The notes under the pieces were generated by a model. It did not search any database. It was not told where the DNA came from and saw only the letters and a program-made list of their open reading frames with translations. This document shows, one piece after another, positions 9,595-16,357 of a stretch of 64,000 bases of DNA (position 1 is its first letter; each line of letters opens with the position of its first letter). The stretch is taken from IMG/VR virus record IMGVR_UViG_3300047445_000406, positions 1-64,000 of that record; one strand, 5' to 3'. A program made the position numbers and the translations under genes. This DNA comes from a virus.

Positions 9595-10439
9595 GCCCGG
9601 CCTCCTACAATCTCCGCTTCACCCATCTCAATCACCAGGCGCTGCTCGGCTGCATGCTGGGCATTGATGGCGCCGGAAGCGATCGCTTTACGCTGGGCCT
9701 CGGCCAGTTCCATCGTGGTTTCCCGCAGTGCCTTAATGGCATCGTTCTCCTTGACGGCAATATCCATCTCGATCTTCTTGACTTCCGGAGGACGGAGTTG
9801 GGTGAGCACGGAATTTAAGGCATCGGCCCGGACCTTCTCCGATTGAGCGGAGAGCCCCAATTCAAACTGGGCATTCAAGGCTCGCTGGTACATGTCCTGG
9901 TTCAGGACGTGCACCGGGATCAGGGTCTGTTCAAAGATCAGGTTGACCAGCTTGCCCTTGTTGTACGCCGACACATAGGAGGCAATGTCCTTGGGGGATA
10001 CCCCAGCTGCCACAAAGCCCTGGTACTTGTCCGGGAAGGTCTTCATGTAGGCCTCGATATTGGAGGAGCCCATCAGCTTGTGGCTGACGTACTTCACTGC
10101 ATCGAGGTACTGCTCGATCTTGAACTTCCCATCCTGCATGACACGGGTATAGGACAGCAGGTTGTCACGGTAATGCTCGAACTCCCCAGGGTTGGAGAGC
10201 GTGGCATTGATCTGGTCCACCAGCTGCTGGTTCAGGGACTTCTTCACCTTGTCAGGCAAGACTGCCCGGAACTGTTCCAGACTCAGTGAGAGTGGATTGG
10301 CAGGGGATACGGTAACGACTGCAGGAACAGTGACGCTTGCTGCTGGTTCAACCACATGAGCATCAGCCACGGTTGGATTGGAAGCAGTAGGAGCTGTAAC
10401 TGTTGCTCTATTATTTGGGTGGTCATCGAAGATGGACAT
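9591..10439 (-). CDS. N4 gp69-like protein, possible small terminase partner
   Basis: 282 residues from the ATG at 10439, chosen because AAGGTAAG lies just upstream; an upstream in-frame start at 10490 lacks a site. The N-terminal about 80 residues are Ala/Thr/Pro-rich. The rest is helical (LSLEQFRAVLPDKVKKSL, EVKKIEMDIAVKENDAIKAL), with a coiled-coil end. It is the first gene of the packaging operon, immediately before the large terminase, where N4 has gp69. A small-terminase role is a position-based guess. Confidence 0.6.
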   Translation of the reverse strand: MSIFDDHPNNRATVTAPTASNPTVADAHVVEPAASVTVPAVVTVSPANPLSLSLEQFRAVLPDKVKKSLNQQLVDQINATLSNPGEFEHYRDNLLSYTRVMQDGKFKIEQYLDAVKYVSHKLMGSSNIEAYMKTFPDKYQGFVAAGVSPKDIASYVSAYNKGKLVNLIFEQTLIPVHVLNQDMYQRALNAQFELGLSAQSEKVRADALNSVLTQLRPPEVKKIEMDIAVKENDAIKALRETTMELAEAQRKAIASGAINAQHAAEQRLVIEMGEAEIVGGRA

Positions 10440-10491
10440 GGCATGACTTACCTTATTGAAGGTTGACCTTATGGCGCTGCTTCGCAGCACC

Positions 10492-10512
10492 TATACCAAC
10501 TGCGTTGGTATA
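10492..10512. repeat. perfect 9-bp inverted repeat with 3-nt loop
   Basis: TATACCAAC / GTTGGTATA around TGC. A second short hairpin (GCTGC / GCAGC, loop TTC, 10476-10488) lies 3 nt upstream. Neither is followed by the CATG...TGG tract of the four early-promoter hairpins, so they may be an operator, a cruciform or a divergent promoter type. Confidence 0.6.
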
Positions 10513-10722
10513 TCGGGTGTATATGGTTGCCATGGTACCTGAATGTCTGAAAACAATGTTGACAAAAAACATGTTGTCAGAAAGAAACGAAGGGTTGGTA
10601 CAAATATTGCTAGAAAATAAACGGAAGGGTCTGGCAGATTTTCTTACCTGGGTACAGGTGCAGTACTGACAGCTTGAGGACAAAAAACAAAACTACCCCC
10701 CCCCTACTTCAACTACCTACCC

Positions 10723-10750
10723 CACTGGCCTACGGCCATGCACTGGATGG
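10723..10750 (+). promoter_or_regulatory. N4-type hairpin early promoter, copy 1
   Basis: TGGCC TAC GGCCA hairpin (10726-10738) followed by TGCACTGGAT. It aligns without gaps to three other copies over the pattern TNCGSSCATGSNSTGGW. The predicted start is near 10743, 53 nt before the first early gene. The loop (TAC) is the odd one of the family. Confidence 0.55.
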
Positions 10751-10795
10751 ATTGATCATCCATTCTTCATTCATCTCTAACGTTAGGAGTTCACC

Positions 10796-11020
10796 ATGTT
10801 CACTGCCATTGGTTCTGCCATCATTCAATTCTGTGCTGCTGTCTCTACCCTGTTTGCTGCTGCGGAGAAGGGTGCTAAAGCCCTCGATCACCTCGCTGGC
10901 TGGAGTGAAGAGACTGCTGGTGCTTTCGCTGATGAAGCCCGTATCACCCGTCGCGCTAAGCTCAATGCCCTGCGTTCCCAGACTGGTGTGACTGAAGCTG
11001 AAGTGGCTATCCCTCAGTAA
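10796..11020 (+). CDS. small early protein with hydrophobic N-terminus
   Basis: 74 residues, first gene of the early region. The N-terminal 25 residues are hydrophobic (FTAIGSAIIQFCAAVSTLFAAA), followed by an amphipathic helix and a charged helix (DEARITRRAKLNALRSQ). Start supported by TTAGGAG. Not recognised. Such leftmost N4-like genes are typically host-takeover proteins and differ between phages. Confidence 0.7.
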   Translation: MFTAIGSAIIQFCAAVSTLFAAAEKGAKALDHLAGWSEETAGAFADEARITRRAKLNALRSQTGVTEAEVAIPQ

Positions 11021-11027
11021 TCCCTTG

Positions 11028-11060
11028 GCCATCACCCTCACCGGTGGTGGCTTTGCTTTC
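11028..11060 (+). terminator. possible weak terminator
   Basis: GCCATCACC / GGTGGTGGC stem (one G-T pair, 6-nt loop) followed by TTTGCTTTCT, directly after the first early gene. The T tract is interrupted. Confidence 0.35.
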
Positions 11061-11120
11061 TACACAACACACTTCTACACACGGAGACAGTGCCATCCAA
11101 TGCCCATGCCATCGACTACT

Positions 11121-11148
11121 CATTGCCCTTCGGGCATGGAGTGGAATA
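11121..11148 (+). promoter_or_regulatory. N4-type hairpin early promoter, copy 2
   Basis: TGCCC TTC GGGCA hairpin (11124-11136) then TGGAGTGGAA. The loop TTC (template GAA) is one of the N4 vRNAP promoter loop types. The predicted start is near 11141, 54 nt before the next gene. Confidence 0.65.
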
Positions 11149-11194
11149 CAGTTGATCCTGTATTAATTTCAAATGAATAACATTGGAGAACAGC

Positions 11195-11470
11195 ATGATC
11201 ATTTCCCGTACTGAACGTAAGTGGACCATCGTGATGGCAGTGCTGATGTTGCTGGCAGCTGTCTCTTACCTGATCGTCATCGATGTTCAAGTGCTGCCTG
11301 AAAGTGGCATTACGTGGAGTCAGCTGAAACTGGGAGATCTGATCTTCCTGCTGATTCCGGCACTGATGCTGGTCATCTATGCCACTGCACTGTTGCTATT
11401 CTATAAACAACGTGGCTGGCATCACCTGAACAGCAAGTGCTACCAAGGCAGTAAATTCCCTTGGCTATAA
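11195..11470 (+). CDS. small membrane protein
   Basis: 91 residues from the ATG that follows GGAGAA. Two clear membrane helices (WTIVMAVLMLLAAVSYLIVI; LIFLLIPALMLVIYATALLLF) separated by a short polar loop, and a basic/aromatic tail. Not recognised. An early membrane protein could act on the host envelope or in superinfection exclusion, but nothing in the sequence says which. Confidence 0.7.
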   Translation: MIISRTERKWTIVMAVLMLLAAVSYLIVIDVQVLPESGITWSQLKLGDLIFLLIPALMLVIYATALLLFYKQRGWHHLNSKCYQGSKFPWL

Positions 11471-11477
11471 CGAGGAT

Positions 11478-11500
11478 GAGGTAATGAAAATGATTACCTC
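11478..11500. repeat. 8-bp perfect inverted repeat
   Basis: GAGGTAAT / ATTACCTC with a 7-nt loop directly after a small gene; TATATAGC rather than a T run follows. Could be an operator or a weak RNA stop. Confidence 0.45.
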
Positions 11501-11615
11501 TATATAGCTAAAAGTAGTAAGGGATGGGCCAAAACAGTGTTTCTGGTACATTTCCATCTCTTTCCCTACTACAACTATTTCCTCCCCTAAACCGATACTC
11601 ACCCGTGGTACTAAC

Positions 11616-11633
11616 GGTGTAAGTACTCACACC
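11616..11633. promoter_or_regulatory. 18-bp near-perfect palindrome (operator-like)
   Basis: GGTGT A AGTACT C ACACC is palindromic except for one base pair. It lies in the 190-nt gap between two small early genes, which otherwise holds no gene. Fits a dimeric repressor site; no matching second site was seen. Confidence 0.35.
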
Positions 11634-11660
11634 CTCATAACACTTATCATTTATACATCT

Positions 11661-11777
11661 ATGACTACTAAACTCACCCTGATCGAAAAGATCAAGATCA
11701 CCATCCTGATCGTTGCAGCATCCATTGCCATTGGCAGCCTGTATGCGGCTGTGCACTTCATCATCAAGTTCTGGTGA
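11661..11777 (+). CDS. 38-residue single-span membrane peptide
   Basis: ATG at 11661, stop TGA at 11775. The N-terminus is basic (TTKLTLIEKIK), then one membrane span (ITILIVAASIAIGSLYAAVHFII). The Shine-Dalgarno is weak. The next gene's ATG is 3 nt after the stop, suggesting coupling. Too short for family assignment. Confidence 0.5.
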   Translation: MTTKLTLIEKIKITILIVAASIAIGSLYAAVHFIIKFW

Positions 11778-11779
11778 CT

Positions 11780-12079
11780 ATGACTGCTCACACCATCTAC
11801 GTACACGACTCAGACACTGCTCGTGCTCTGTTTGTTGCAGCGACCATCGCACTCATCAAACAGGGCAAGGTCATCGTCATCGACAGCCTGACCTCCTATC
11901 TCAAAGAGATCGAGGACATGACCTTTCCTGTGCTGATTGATGATGCTTTCTATGATCGTCCTACGCAGCGTGTACGCGACCATGGCAGGCCTCCGGCCAA
12001 GCATAGGTACAAATCCTCATCCCTCAATTTAAATCGTCCTGTGGTGCGTGCTATGCGCTCCGTGAACCGCAATCGTTAA
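11780..12079 (+). CDS. small early protein, unknown
   Basis: 99 residues from the ATG at 11780. N-terminal alpha/beta-like half (TIYVHDSDTARALFVAATIALI, GKVIVIDSLTSYLKEI), then a basic tail rich in Arg/Lys (RVRDHGRPPAKHRYKSS, RAMRSVNRNR) that could bind nucleic acid. Three bases after the preceding mini-gene. Not recognised. Confidence 0.65.
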   Translation: MTAHTIYVHDSDTARALFVAATIALIKQGKVIVIDSLTSYLKEIEDMTFPVLIDDAFYDRPTQRVRDHGRPPAKHRYKSSSLNLNRPVVRAMRSVNRNR

Positions 12080-12089
12080 AGGAATCATC

Positions 12090-12287
12090 ATGCAATCTCG
12101 TAACCAGCTCCAAGGCCGTTACACCGGTGCTTTCCGTGGGCACCATACCCGTGACCATTTCAAGACTGGTCGTCATCTGCGCAGTGTCAGTACCTTTAAC
12201 GCCAATCACACGCAGCGTAAGCAGTGGATGATGATCATGCGTAATCTCAAATCCAAACCACCTGTAGTGGATCCCATCCCTTTCTAA
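12090..12287 (+). CDS. small basic protein
   Basis: 65 residues, strongly basic (Arg/His/Lys throughout, e.g. GRYTGAFRGHHTRDHFKTGR), compatible with nucleic-acid binding. Preceded by AAAGGA; a gap of 10 nt on each side from neighbours. Not recognised. Confidence 0.6.
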   Translation: MQSRNQLQGRYTGAFRGHHTRDHFKTGRHLRSVSTFNANHTQRKQWMMIMRNLKSKPPVVDPIPF

Positions 12288-12296
12288 GGAATCCTC

Positions 12297-12578
12297 ATGT
12301 GCCAATTCTGTGAACAAAAACAAGCAGTACAGGATGTCTGTGAATCCCTTGGTGCTGCCATGACCGGGCTTACGGATATCTCTATGGTCCTTGTGGTCGG
12401 GGATGACCAGTCCGAGCCCATGGCTGAAGTACAGCAACGCTCACACCTGATCTGTGGTGCCCTGAAGCTCATGGGCTTCACGGTGCATCCGCATCGCGGC
12501 AATTTCAAACCACAGCACTTCATCACCGTGCTGTTCCAAACCAATCCGGGATCCAATCCATCCCACTATCGTCACTAG
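12297..12578 (+). CDS. small cysteine-containing protein, unknown
   Basis: 93 residues starting MCQFCEQKQ (CxxC), a middle helix (AVQDVCESLGAAM), an acidic stretch (VVGDDQSEPMAEVQ) and a His-rich end (HPHRGNFKPQHF). The N-terminal CxxC could be half of a metal site but there is no clear partner pair. Start supported by AAGGAAT. Confidence 0.6.
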   Translation: MCQFCEQKQAVQDVCESLGAAMTGLTDISMVLVVGDDQSEPMAEVQQRSHLICGALKLMGFTVHPHRGNFKPQHFITVLFQTNPGSNPSHYRH

Positions 12579-12606
12579 TTCATTCATTAATCTAAGGAGC
12601 TACATC

Positions 12607-12789
12607 ATGTCCATGATCCGCACCCTCATCTGCCTGCCACTCATGGTAATCATGTGGCTCTTGCAGACCTTGTTCCAAGTTGCATCCATCCTTGTCATGC
12701 TCCCAGTGGGCGTGGCAATCGCTATCGCTGTGGGCTGCCTGCATGCCTACGAACACTTCACCAAACCAAAGAAGCAGGAGATCAAATAA
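12607..12789 (+). CDS. small membrane protein
   Basis: 60 residues, hydrophobic for most of its length (LICLPLMVIMWLLQTLFQV; ILVMLPVGVAIAIAVGCL) and ending in a Lys-rich tail. AAGGAG is in front. Its stop overlaps the start of the next gene by one base (TAATG). Unknown function. Confidence 0.65.
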   Translation: MSMIRTLICLPLMVIMWLLQTLFQVASILVMLPVGVAIAIAVGCLHAYEHFTKPKKQEIK

Positions 12790-13052
12790 TGCGCCTATCC
12801 TTTCTCGCACCCAGTGCAAAAGTAGCTAAGCCTGTGCTTACCACAGCACTGGTCAACATCGTTAAGCTGGCCAGCACCATCGGTACTCTGTGCACCAGCA
12901 ACCTGATCATGGATCTGGCTGTAGGCAATCACTACAGCTATCCTGATTACCAGATGCTGTGCAAGTGCCTTGACCGTATCCCTGAAACCGAGAAGGCCTA
13001 TGCTAACAAGGTGCAGGAACATTCCCAACTTTCCCTGATGGAGATCTACTGA
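12789..13052 (+). CDS. small early protein, unknown
   Basis: 87 residues, translationally coupled to the preceding membrane gene. A hydrophobic/helical first half (LTTALVNIVKLASTIGTL) and a polar second half with Cys-Lys-Cys (LCKCLDRIPETEKAYAN). Not recognised. Confidence 0.6.
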   Translation: MRLSFLAPSAKVAKPVLTTALVNIVKLASTIGTLCTSNLIMDLAVGNHYSYPDYQMLCKCLDRIPETEKAYANKVQEHSQLSLMEIY

Positions 13053-13054
13053 TT

Positions 13055-13345
13055 ATGTGCGACCCAGTCCCAAACCATGATCCGAATGACTATGTCATCA
13101 CTGCCTATGACAAACGTTGGATCAGTGCAATGAACCTCAAGTTCACCTCATTAGAAGAACTGCTGGACTACAGCTGGGCACGTGATCTGGAATATCCACA
13201 CGTGAAGTATTATGCCCAGGCCAACGGTCTGGTACTGACTGACCATGATTTCTTCCAAGGCTACAGCGATCGCCAAGCCAAGATGGAAGAACACTTCCGC
13301 ACCGCTGCCGCCGTACAAGGTGGCATCCTGTCCGAGCATTTCTAA
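13055..13345 (+). CDS. small acidic early protein, unknown
   Basis: 96 residues, 2 nt after the previous stop. Acidic and aromatic (CDPVPNHDPNDYVITAYDKR, FTSLEELLDYSWARDLEY, LTDHDFFQGYSDRQ). The acidic, helix-rich character recalls DNA-mimic or inhibitor proteins of phage early regions, but no family is recognised. Confidence 0.6.
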   Translation: MCDPVPNHDPNDYVITAYDKRWISAMNLKFTSLEELLDYSWARDLEYPHVKYYAQANGLVLTDHDFFQGYSDRQAKMEEHFRTAAAVQGGILSEHF

Positions 13346-13372
13346 GCCGGTACCATCTCTGTCCTCTCTGCT

Positions 13373-13400
13373 CTATGGGCTTCGCCCATGGGGTGGATGG
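13373..13400 (+). promoter_or_regulatory. N4-type hairpin early promoter, copy 3
   Basis: The best copy: ATGGGC TTC GCCCAT (13375-13389), stem extendable through G-T pairs, then GGGGTGGAT. The predicted start is near 13393. The 143-nt leader to the next gene contains a long-range 8-bp stem GGTGTGCC (13399-13406) / GGCACACC (13474-13481). Confidence 0.7.
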
Positions 13401-13535
13401 TGTGCCATGTCCCCAATGCCTGCTCGCGCTGTGTGAGCCTTCCTGCCTCCTCTGGTTGCGGGTTGGTGTTGTTGGCACACCTTCTCTCTTTCATCTCCTA
13501 TCTCTATCATCTCTATTCACTGTAAAGGAACCATC

Positions 13536-13865
13536 ATGGCCTTCGATACCAACAACGGCAGCACCGTAACCCGCAATGGCAATAGCAATGCCGGTGCCCA
13601 ATCCTCTGGCAACGACAACTGGAAGGCTGAATCCTTCCTCAACATCTACCTGCCGTCGGCGGGTGGTGGCCGTGTCAAGCTGGGTGCCATCCCGCTGAAG
13701 AAGGACAAGCCACGCGAGAAGCAGCTGTCCGACTGGCTGCGTGAAGACTCCGAAGACAAGGTACGCCTGAACAAGCTGCTGCTGTCCCTGATCATCGAGT
13801 TCAATCCGGCCGAGCAAACCGACGCCAACAACTTCGCGCTGTTCGGCGAAGATCCGGCTGTATAA
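13536..13865 (+). CDS. conserved small phage protein, function unknown
   Basis: 109 residues. The N-terminus is polar and Asn/Gly/Ser-rich and probably disordered. The core (WKAESFLNIYLPS, GRVKLGAIPLKKDKPREKQL, LNKLLLSLIIEFNPAE) follows the pattern of a small beta-rich family I recall from many phages (sequence of the type SFLNIYLP...KLG.IPL). Strong start after TAAAGGAA. It is the only gene between early-promoter copies 3 and 4 and ends at a strong terminator, so it is probably highly expressed. Confidence 0.7.
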   Translation: MAFDTNNGSTVTRNGNSNAGAQSSGNDNWKAESFLNIYLPSAGGGRVKLGAIPLKKDKPREKQLSDWLREDSEDKVRLNKLLLSLIIEFNPAEQTDANNFALFGEDPAV

Positions 13866-13969
13866 GCCTTACCATCATCATCGCCTCAGTAGGGCTGCCC
13901 TCTACCGCATCGGGCGCGTCGGCAGCCTCATACCAAAACCACCATGCAGATAGCATGGGGTTTATGACA

Positions 13970-14010
13970 CCACCATTCCCTTGCGAATCAAGGGGTGGTG
14001 GCTCTTTTTT
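13970..14010 (+). terminator. strong intrinsic terminator
   Basis: A 13-bp stem with one bulge (CCACCATTCCCTTG / CAAGGGGTGGTGG) followed by six T. It closes the transcription unit started at promoter copy 3; promoter copy 4 begins 30 nt later. A second, tract-less hairpin lies at about 13936-13961. Confidence 0.85.
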
Positions 14011-14040
14011 ATTTGACCACAGTAGACAGTTGAGTTACAG

Positions 14041-14068
14041 CATGGGCCTCCGGCCATGGTGTGGTGTA
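14041..14068 (+). promoter_or_regulatory. N4-type hairpin early promoter, copy 4
   Basis: GGCC TCC GGCC with outer CATG/CATG pairing (one bulged G), then TGTGGTG. The loop TCC (template GGA) is the classic N4 vRNAP loop. The predicted start is near 14061, 40 nt before the gp14-like gene. Confidence 0.65.
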
Positions 14069-14100
14069 GCTGGACTCACATTTAAACCAAGGAGTAAATC

Positions 14101-14481
14101 ATGATCTTCGTATTCGGCAGCAATCTCGCAGGTGTCCACGGTGCTGGCGCCGCACGCTATGCACTGGAACATGAAGGTGCAGAGTGGGGCTATGGTGTTG
14201 GCCAGATCGGCAACAGCTATGCCATCCCAACCAAGGATTACAAGATCAACAGTCTGCCCTTGGATATCATCAAGTTTCACGTACAGGTCTTCATCAGCTA
14301 TGCCGATCTACATCCTGAACTGGAATTCAAGGTGACACGCATCGGCTGTGGACTGGCTGGCTTCACCGATGAACAGATCGCACCACTGTTCGAGCGTGCA
14401 CCCAACAACTGCCTGTTTGACACCGCATGGCAGGACTATCTGGATTGCCGTCATTCCCGCAAATACTGGGGCCATCAGTAA
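14101..14481 (+). CDS. macro-domain-like protein, N4 gp14-like
   Basis: 126 residues. The start MIFVFGSNLAGVHGAGAAR is the glycine-rich ADP-ribose-binding-type loop of a macro-related phage family. It continues with YGVGQIGNSYAIPTKD and RIGCGLAGFTDEQIAPLFE. Macro domains bind or hydrolyse ADP-ribose derivatives; activity here is unproven. In N4-like phages this gene (gp14) stands just before the split RNA polymerase, as here. Directly downstream of early promoter copy 4. Confidence 0.85.
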   Translation: MIFVFGSNLAGVHGAGAARYALEHEGAEWGYGVGQIGNSYAIPTKDYKINSLPLDIIKFHVQVFISYADLHPELEFKVTRIGCGLAGFTDEQIAPLFERAPNNCLFDTAWQDYLDCRHSRKYWGHQ

Positions 14482-14493
14482 GTAGGAGCCATC

Positions 14494-14724
14494 ATGTCTA
14501 CTTCTTACTTGTTTCATCCTCAGCGACTTCCACAAATACTGACTGATAAAAAGATACTTCCCAGATTGACACGGGAAGATGACCTACTGTATGCGGACTG
14601 CTACCTGCACACTGAAAACAACGGTCTGTGGTGGAGATACTGGACACAGGGGCATCAGTGGAAGGGTGTCGAATACAAAGATGTACCGGGCGAATTCAAA
14701 GCCCAGCTTTTACTTATCAAATAA
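14494..14724 (+). CDS. small 'KAQ-LL tail' protein A
   Basis: 76 residues, a likely member of the tandem family described at 15638-16991. It ends VPGEFKAQLLLIK after a tryptophan-rich stretch (GLWWRYWTQG). Located between the gp14-like gene and the first RNA polymerase gene, 11 nt before the latter. Good site GTAGGAG. No known function. Confidence 0.7.
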   Translation: MSTSYLFHPQRLPQILTDKKILPRLTREDDLLYADCYLHTENNGLWWRYWTQGHQWKGVEYKDVPGEFKAQLLLIK

Positions 14725-14735
14725 GGAGTTTCACC

Positions 14736-15686
14736 ATGCCCAATATGGATCTTTTGAACCAAGAGTTCAACGAGAAACGGTACAACCGCAAGTACATCGA
14801 CGGTTATATCCGCAAAGAGATCTTGGCTAATCCAGACATGGTGGCCAAGATGCAGGATGGCGTATCCCGGTTAATCCAGTGGATGCAGGGCAGTTACTAC
14901 CCTTCCAAGGACAACCGCATTGCCCAGCTGCGAGGACTGGATCTGCAGGCACTAGTACTGGATGTGTTTGTCGGTGTGGCCTACTGCCAGACGCCGGAGC
15001 TATTCACGTCAGTGACCGCACAGCTGGCGGGCAGGCTGGGTTTCAGCGACAAGACGGCCGCCATTACCACGGTGGCCGAGATCACCGCCATCCTGTGCTA
15101 CACCGATGCCTTCGACATCCGCAAGGCCAGCAAGATGGCCAGCCTTGAGGTAGTTTCCTGCATCCCACTTAGTGTCGGCTTGGTGGACTTCGTCATCAAC
15201 TCCCAGTACCTGCCGCCGATGGTGTGCGAGCCACAGCACCTGAAGCACAACTTCAGCAGTGGCTACCTGACGCACAACGATTCATTGATCCTTGGCGGGC
15301 CGATCAACCACCACGATGGGGACATCTGTCTGGACGTGCTCAACACCATGAACAAGGTGGCACTGAAGCTGGATCTGGACTTCCTGTGCACCGTGGAGGA
15401 AGAGCCCACGTTTGCCTTGGACACCGAAGACAAACGCATGCAGTGGGAGAATTTCAAGAAGCAGTCATATCGCTTCTACGACCTGATACAAAGCCAAGGT
15501 AACCGCTTCTACCTGACGCACAAGGTGGACAAGCGGGGCCGCATCTATGCCCAGGGCTACCACATCACCACGCAGGGTACTGCGTTCAAGAAGGCCATGC
15601 TGGAACTGGCAGAGCCTGAATATATCGAAGGAGTGCCATGTCCAACATGTCCAAGCGCATCTACTACTTCCACGACAAACAGCTGA
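14736..15686 (+). CDS. RNA polymerase II N-terminal subunit, N4 gp15-like
   Basis: 316 residues from the ATG after AAGGAG. It corresponds to the middle part of a T7-type single-subunit polymerase up to the first catalytic Asp: VDKRGRIYAQ (Asp265) matches the T7 Asp537 motif DWRGRVYA, and TTQGTAFKKAMLELAEP matches T7 NPQGNDMTKGLLTLAKG. It must pair with the downstream subunit (17015-18259) to make an active enzyme, which in N4 reads middle genes. The last about 16 residues (VPCPTCPSASTTSTTNS) overlap the next gene's start in another frame and look non-native. Confidence 0.85.
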   Translation: MPNMDLLNQEFNEKRYNRKYIDGYIRKEILANPDMVAKMQDGVSRLIQWMQGSYYPSKDNRIAQLRGLDLQALVLDVFVGVAYCQTPELFTSVTAQLAGRLGFSDKTAAITTVAEITAILCYTDAFDIRKASKMASLEVVSCIPLSVGLVDFVINSQYLPPMVCEPQHLKHNFSSGYLTHNDSLILGGPINHHDGDICLDVLNTMNKVALKLDLDFLCTVEEEPTFALDTEDKRMQWENFKKQSYRFYDLIQSQGNRFYLTHKVDKRGRIYAQGYHITTQGTAFKKAMLELAEPEYIEGVPCPTCPSASTTSTTNS

Positions 15687-15856
15687 TTCCCAAACCAGTA
15701 GAAGGGCAGGAAGCTCATGGATCCTACTGCTTCCGCCCTGATCTGGAACCGGAATGGCTGATCCGAATCACCTATGGTGGCACACCTATGTGGGTATCGG
15801 CCAATGCCTTCGGTATCCCGCCAGAGGTCAAGGCCATGGCCCTCTTACTCAAATAA
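15638..15856 (+). CDS. small 'KAQ-LL tail' protein B
   Basis: 72 residues. It starts inside the 3' end of the RNAP subunit gene (48-nt overlap, other frame) behind GAAGGAG. An aromatic middle (IYYFHDKQL, MWVSANAFG) and the C-terminal family motif IPPEVKAMALLLK. First of five consecutive small genes separating the polymerase halves. Function unknown. Confidence 0.7.
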   Translation: MSNMSKRIYYFHDKQLIPKPVEGQEAHGSYCFRPDLEPEWLIRITYGGTPMWVSANAFGIPPEVKAMALLLK

Positions 15857-15866
15857 AGGAACCAAC

Positions 15867-16076
15867 ATGTCCCTGAAAGTTCAAGCCTTTTACGGTGCCC
15901 AGTACTTGGGCAACGAAACCACGATCGATGATATCGACCGCATGCCGGACGATACCTACCTGCTGATGAATGGTCACTGGTACCAGAAGGTGAACAGTGC
16001 CACGGCACGCATCGCCAAGGTGGATCTGCCAGCGGAGATCAAAGCGCAGCTGGCCCTGTTGGGGATTGCGCCATGA
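15867..16076 (+). CDS. small 'KAQ-LL tail' protein C
   Basis: 69 residues from the ATG after AAAGGAA. Contains YLLMNGHWYQKV (shared NG-x-W-Y element) and ends LPAEIKAQLALLGIAP, the clearest version of the family motif. Its stop overlaps the next start (ATGA). Function unknown. Confidence 0.75.
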   Translation: MSLKVQAFYGAQYLGNETTIDDIDRMPDDTYLLMNGHWYQKVNSATARIAKVDLPAEIKAQLALLGIAP

Positions 16077-16357
16077 ATATCAACAGCAACGGTGAGATCA
16101 GCTTCGCCAATGGAGGCCCGGTCAAGGACTACCACGTGTTCATGGGTACCGAGTATCTGGGTACCTTGGATATGGTCTGGCTGAAAATCTATAACAGTGC
16201 TTTGCTGGTGGATATGAACAAGTACTACCAGACTGCCTTCATCTACCACCACACCAACCGACCAGTGCATTTCAAATGGTGGCGGCCTGATGGGACACCG
16301 CGGAGCAGTGGCGATGTGCCGAAAGCATTCATCGTCATGGCCACGCTGGTGACATGA
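16073..16357 (+). CDS. small 'KAQ-LL tail' protein D (divergent)
   Basis: 94 residues, coupled to both neighbours by 4-nt overlaps. Aromatic core (YHVFMGTEYLGTLDMVWLK, FKWWRPDG). The tail VPKAFIVMATLVT is a degraded form of the family motif. EYLG recalls QYLG of protein C, supporting common descent. Confidence 0.65.
   Translation: MNINSNGEISFANGGPVKDYHVFMGTEYLGTLDMVWLKIYNSALLVDMNKYYQTAFIYHHTNRPVHFKWWRPDGTPRSSGDVPKAFIVMATLVT

Larger units (their letters stand above)
10440..10795. other. gene-free divergent region, probable genome-end junction
   Basis: 356 nt between the last late gene (-) and the first early gene (+). Contents: a 5-bp hairpin with loop TTC (10476-10488), a perfect 9-bp hairpin with loop TGC (10492-10512), an inverted repeat TGACAA/TTGTCA (10560-10579), a run of nine C (10696-10704) and an early-promoter hairpin (10723-10750). 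Short ORFs exist on both strands (e.g. a 26-codon ATG ORF on minus starting near 10533), but none is convincing. In N4 the genome ends and the terminal repeat lie between gp69/72 and gp1, which is this position. Confidence 0.55.

Noticed and set aside
10463-10669. 68-codon plus-strand ORF in the divergent region
   Set aside because: No ribosome site at its start, it runs through two hairpins and an inverted repeat, and the composition is atypical for the phage.
11661-11777. Dismissing the 38-codon frame as noise
   Set aside because: Retained as a feature because its basic-then-hydrophobic pattern and tight coupling to the next gene look real, although the ribosome site is weak.
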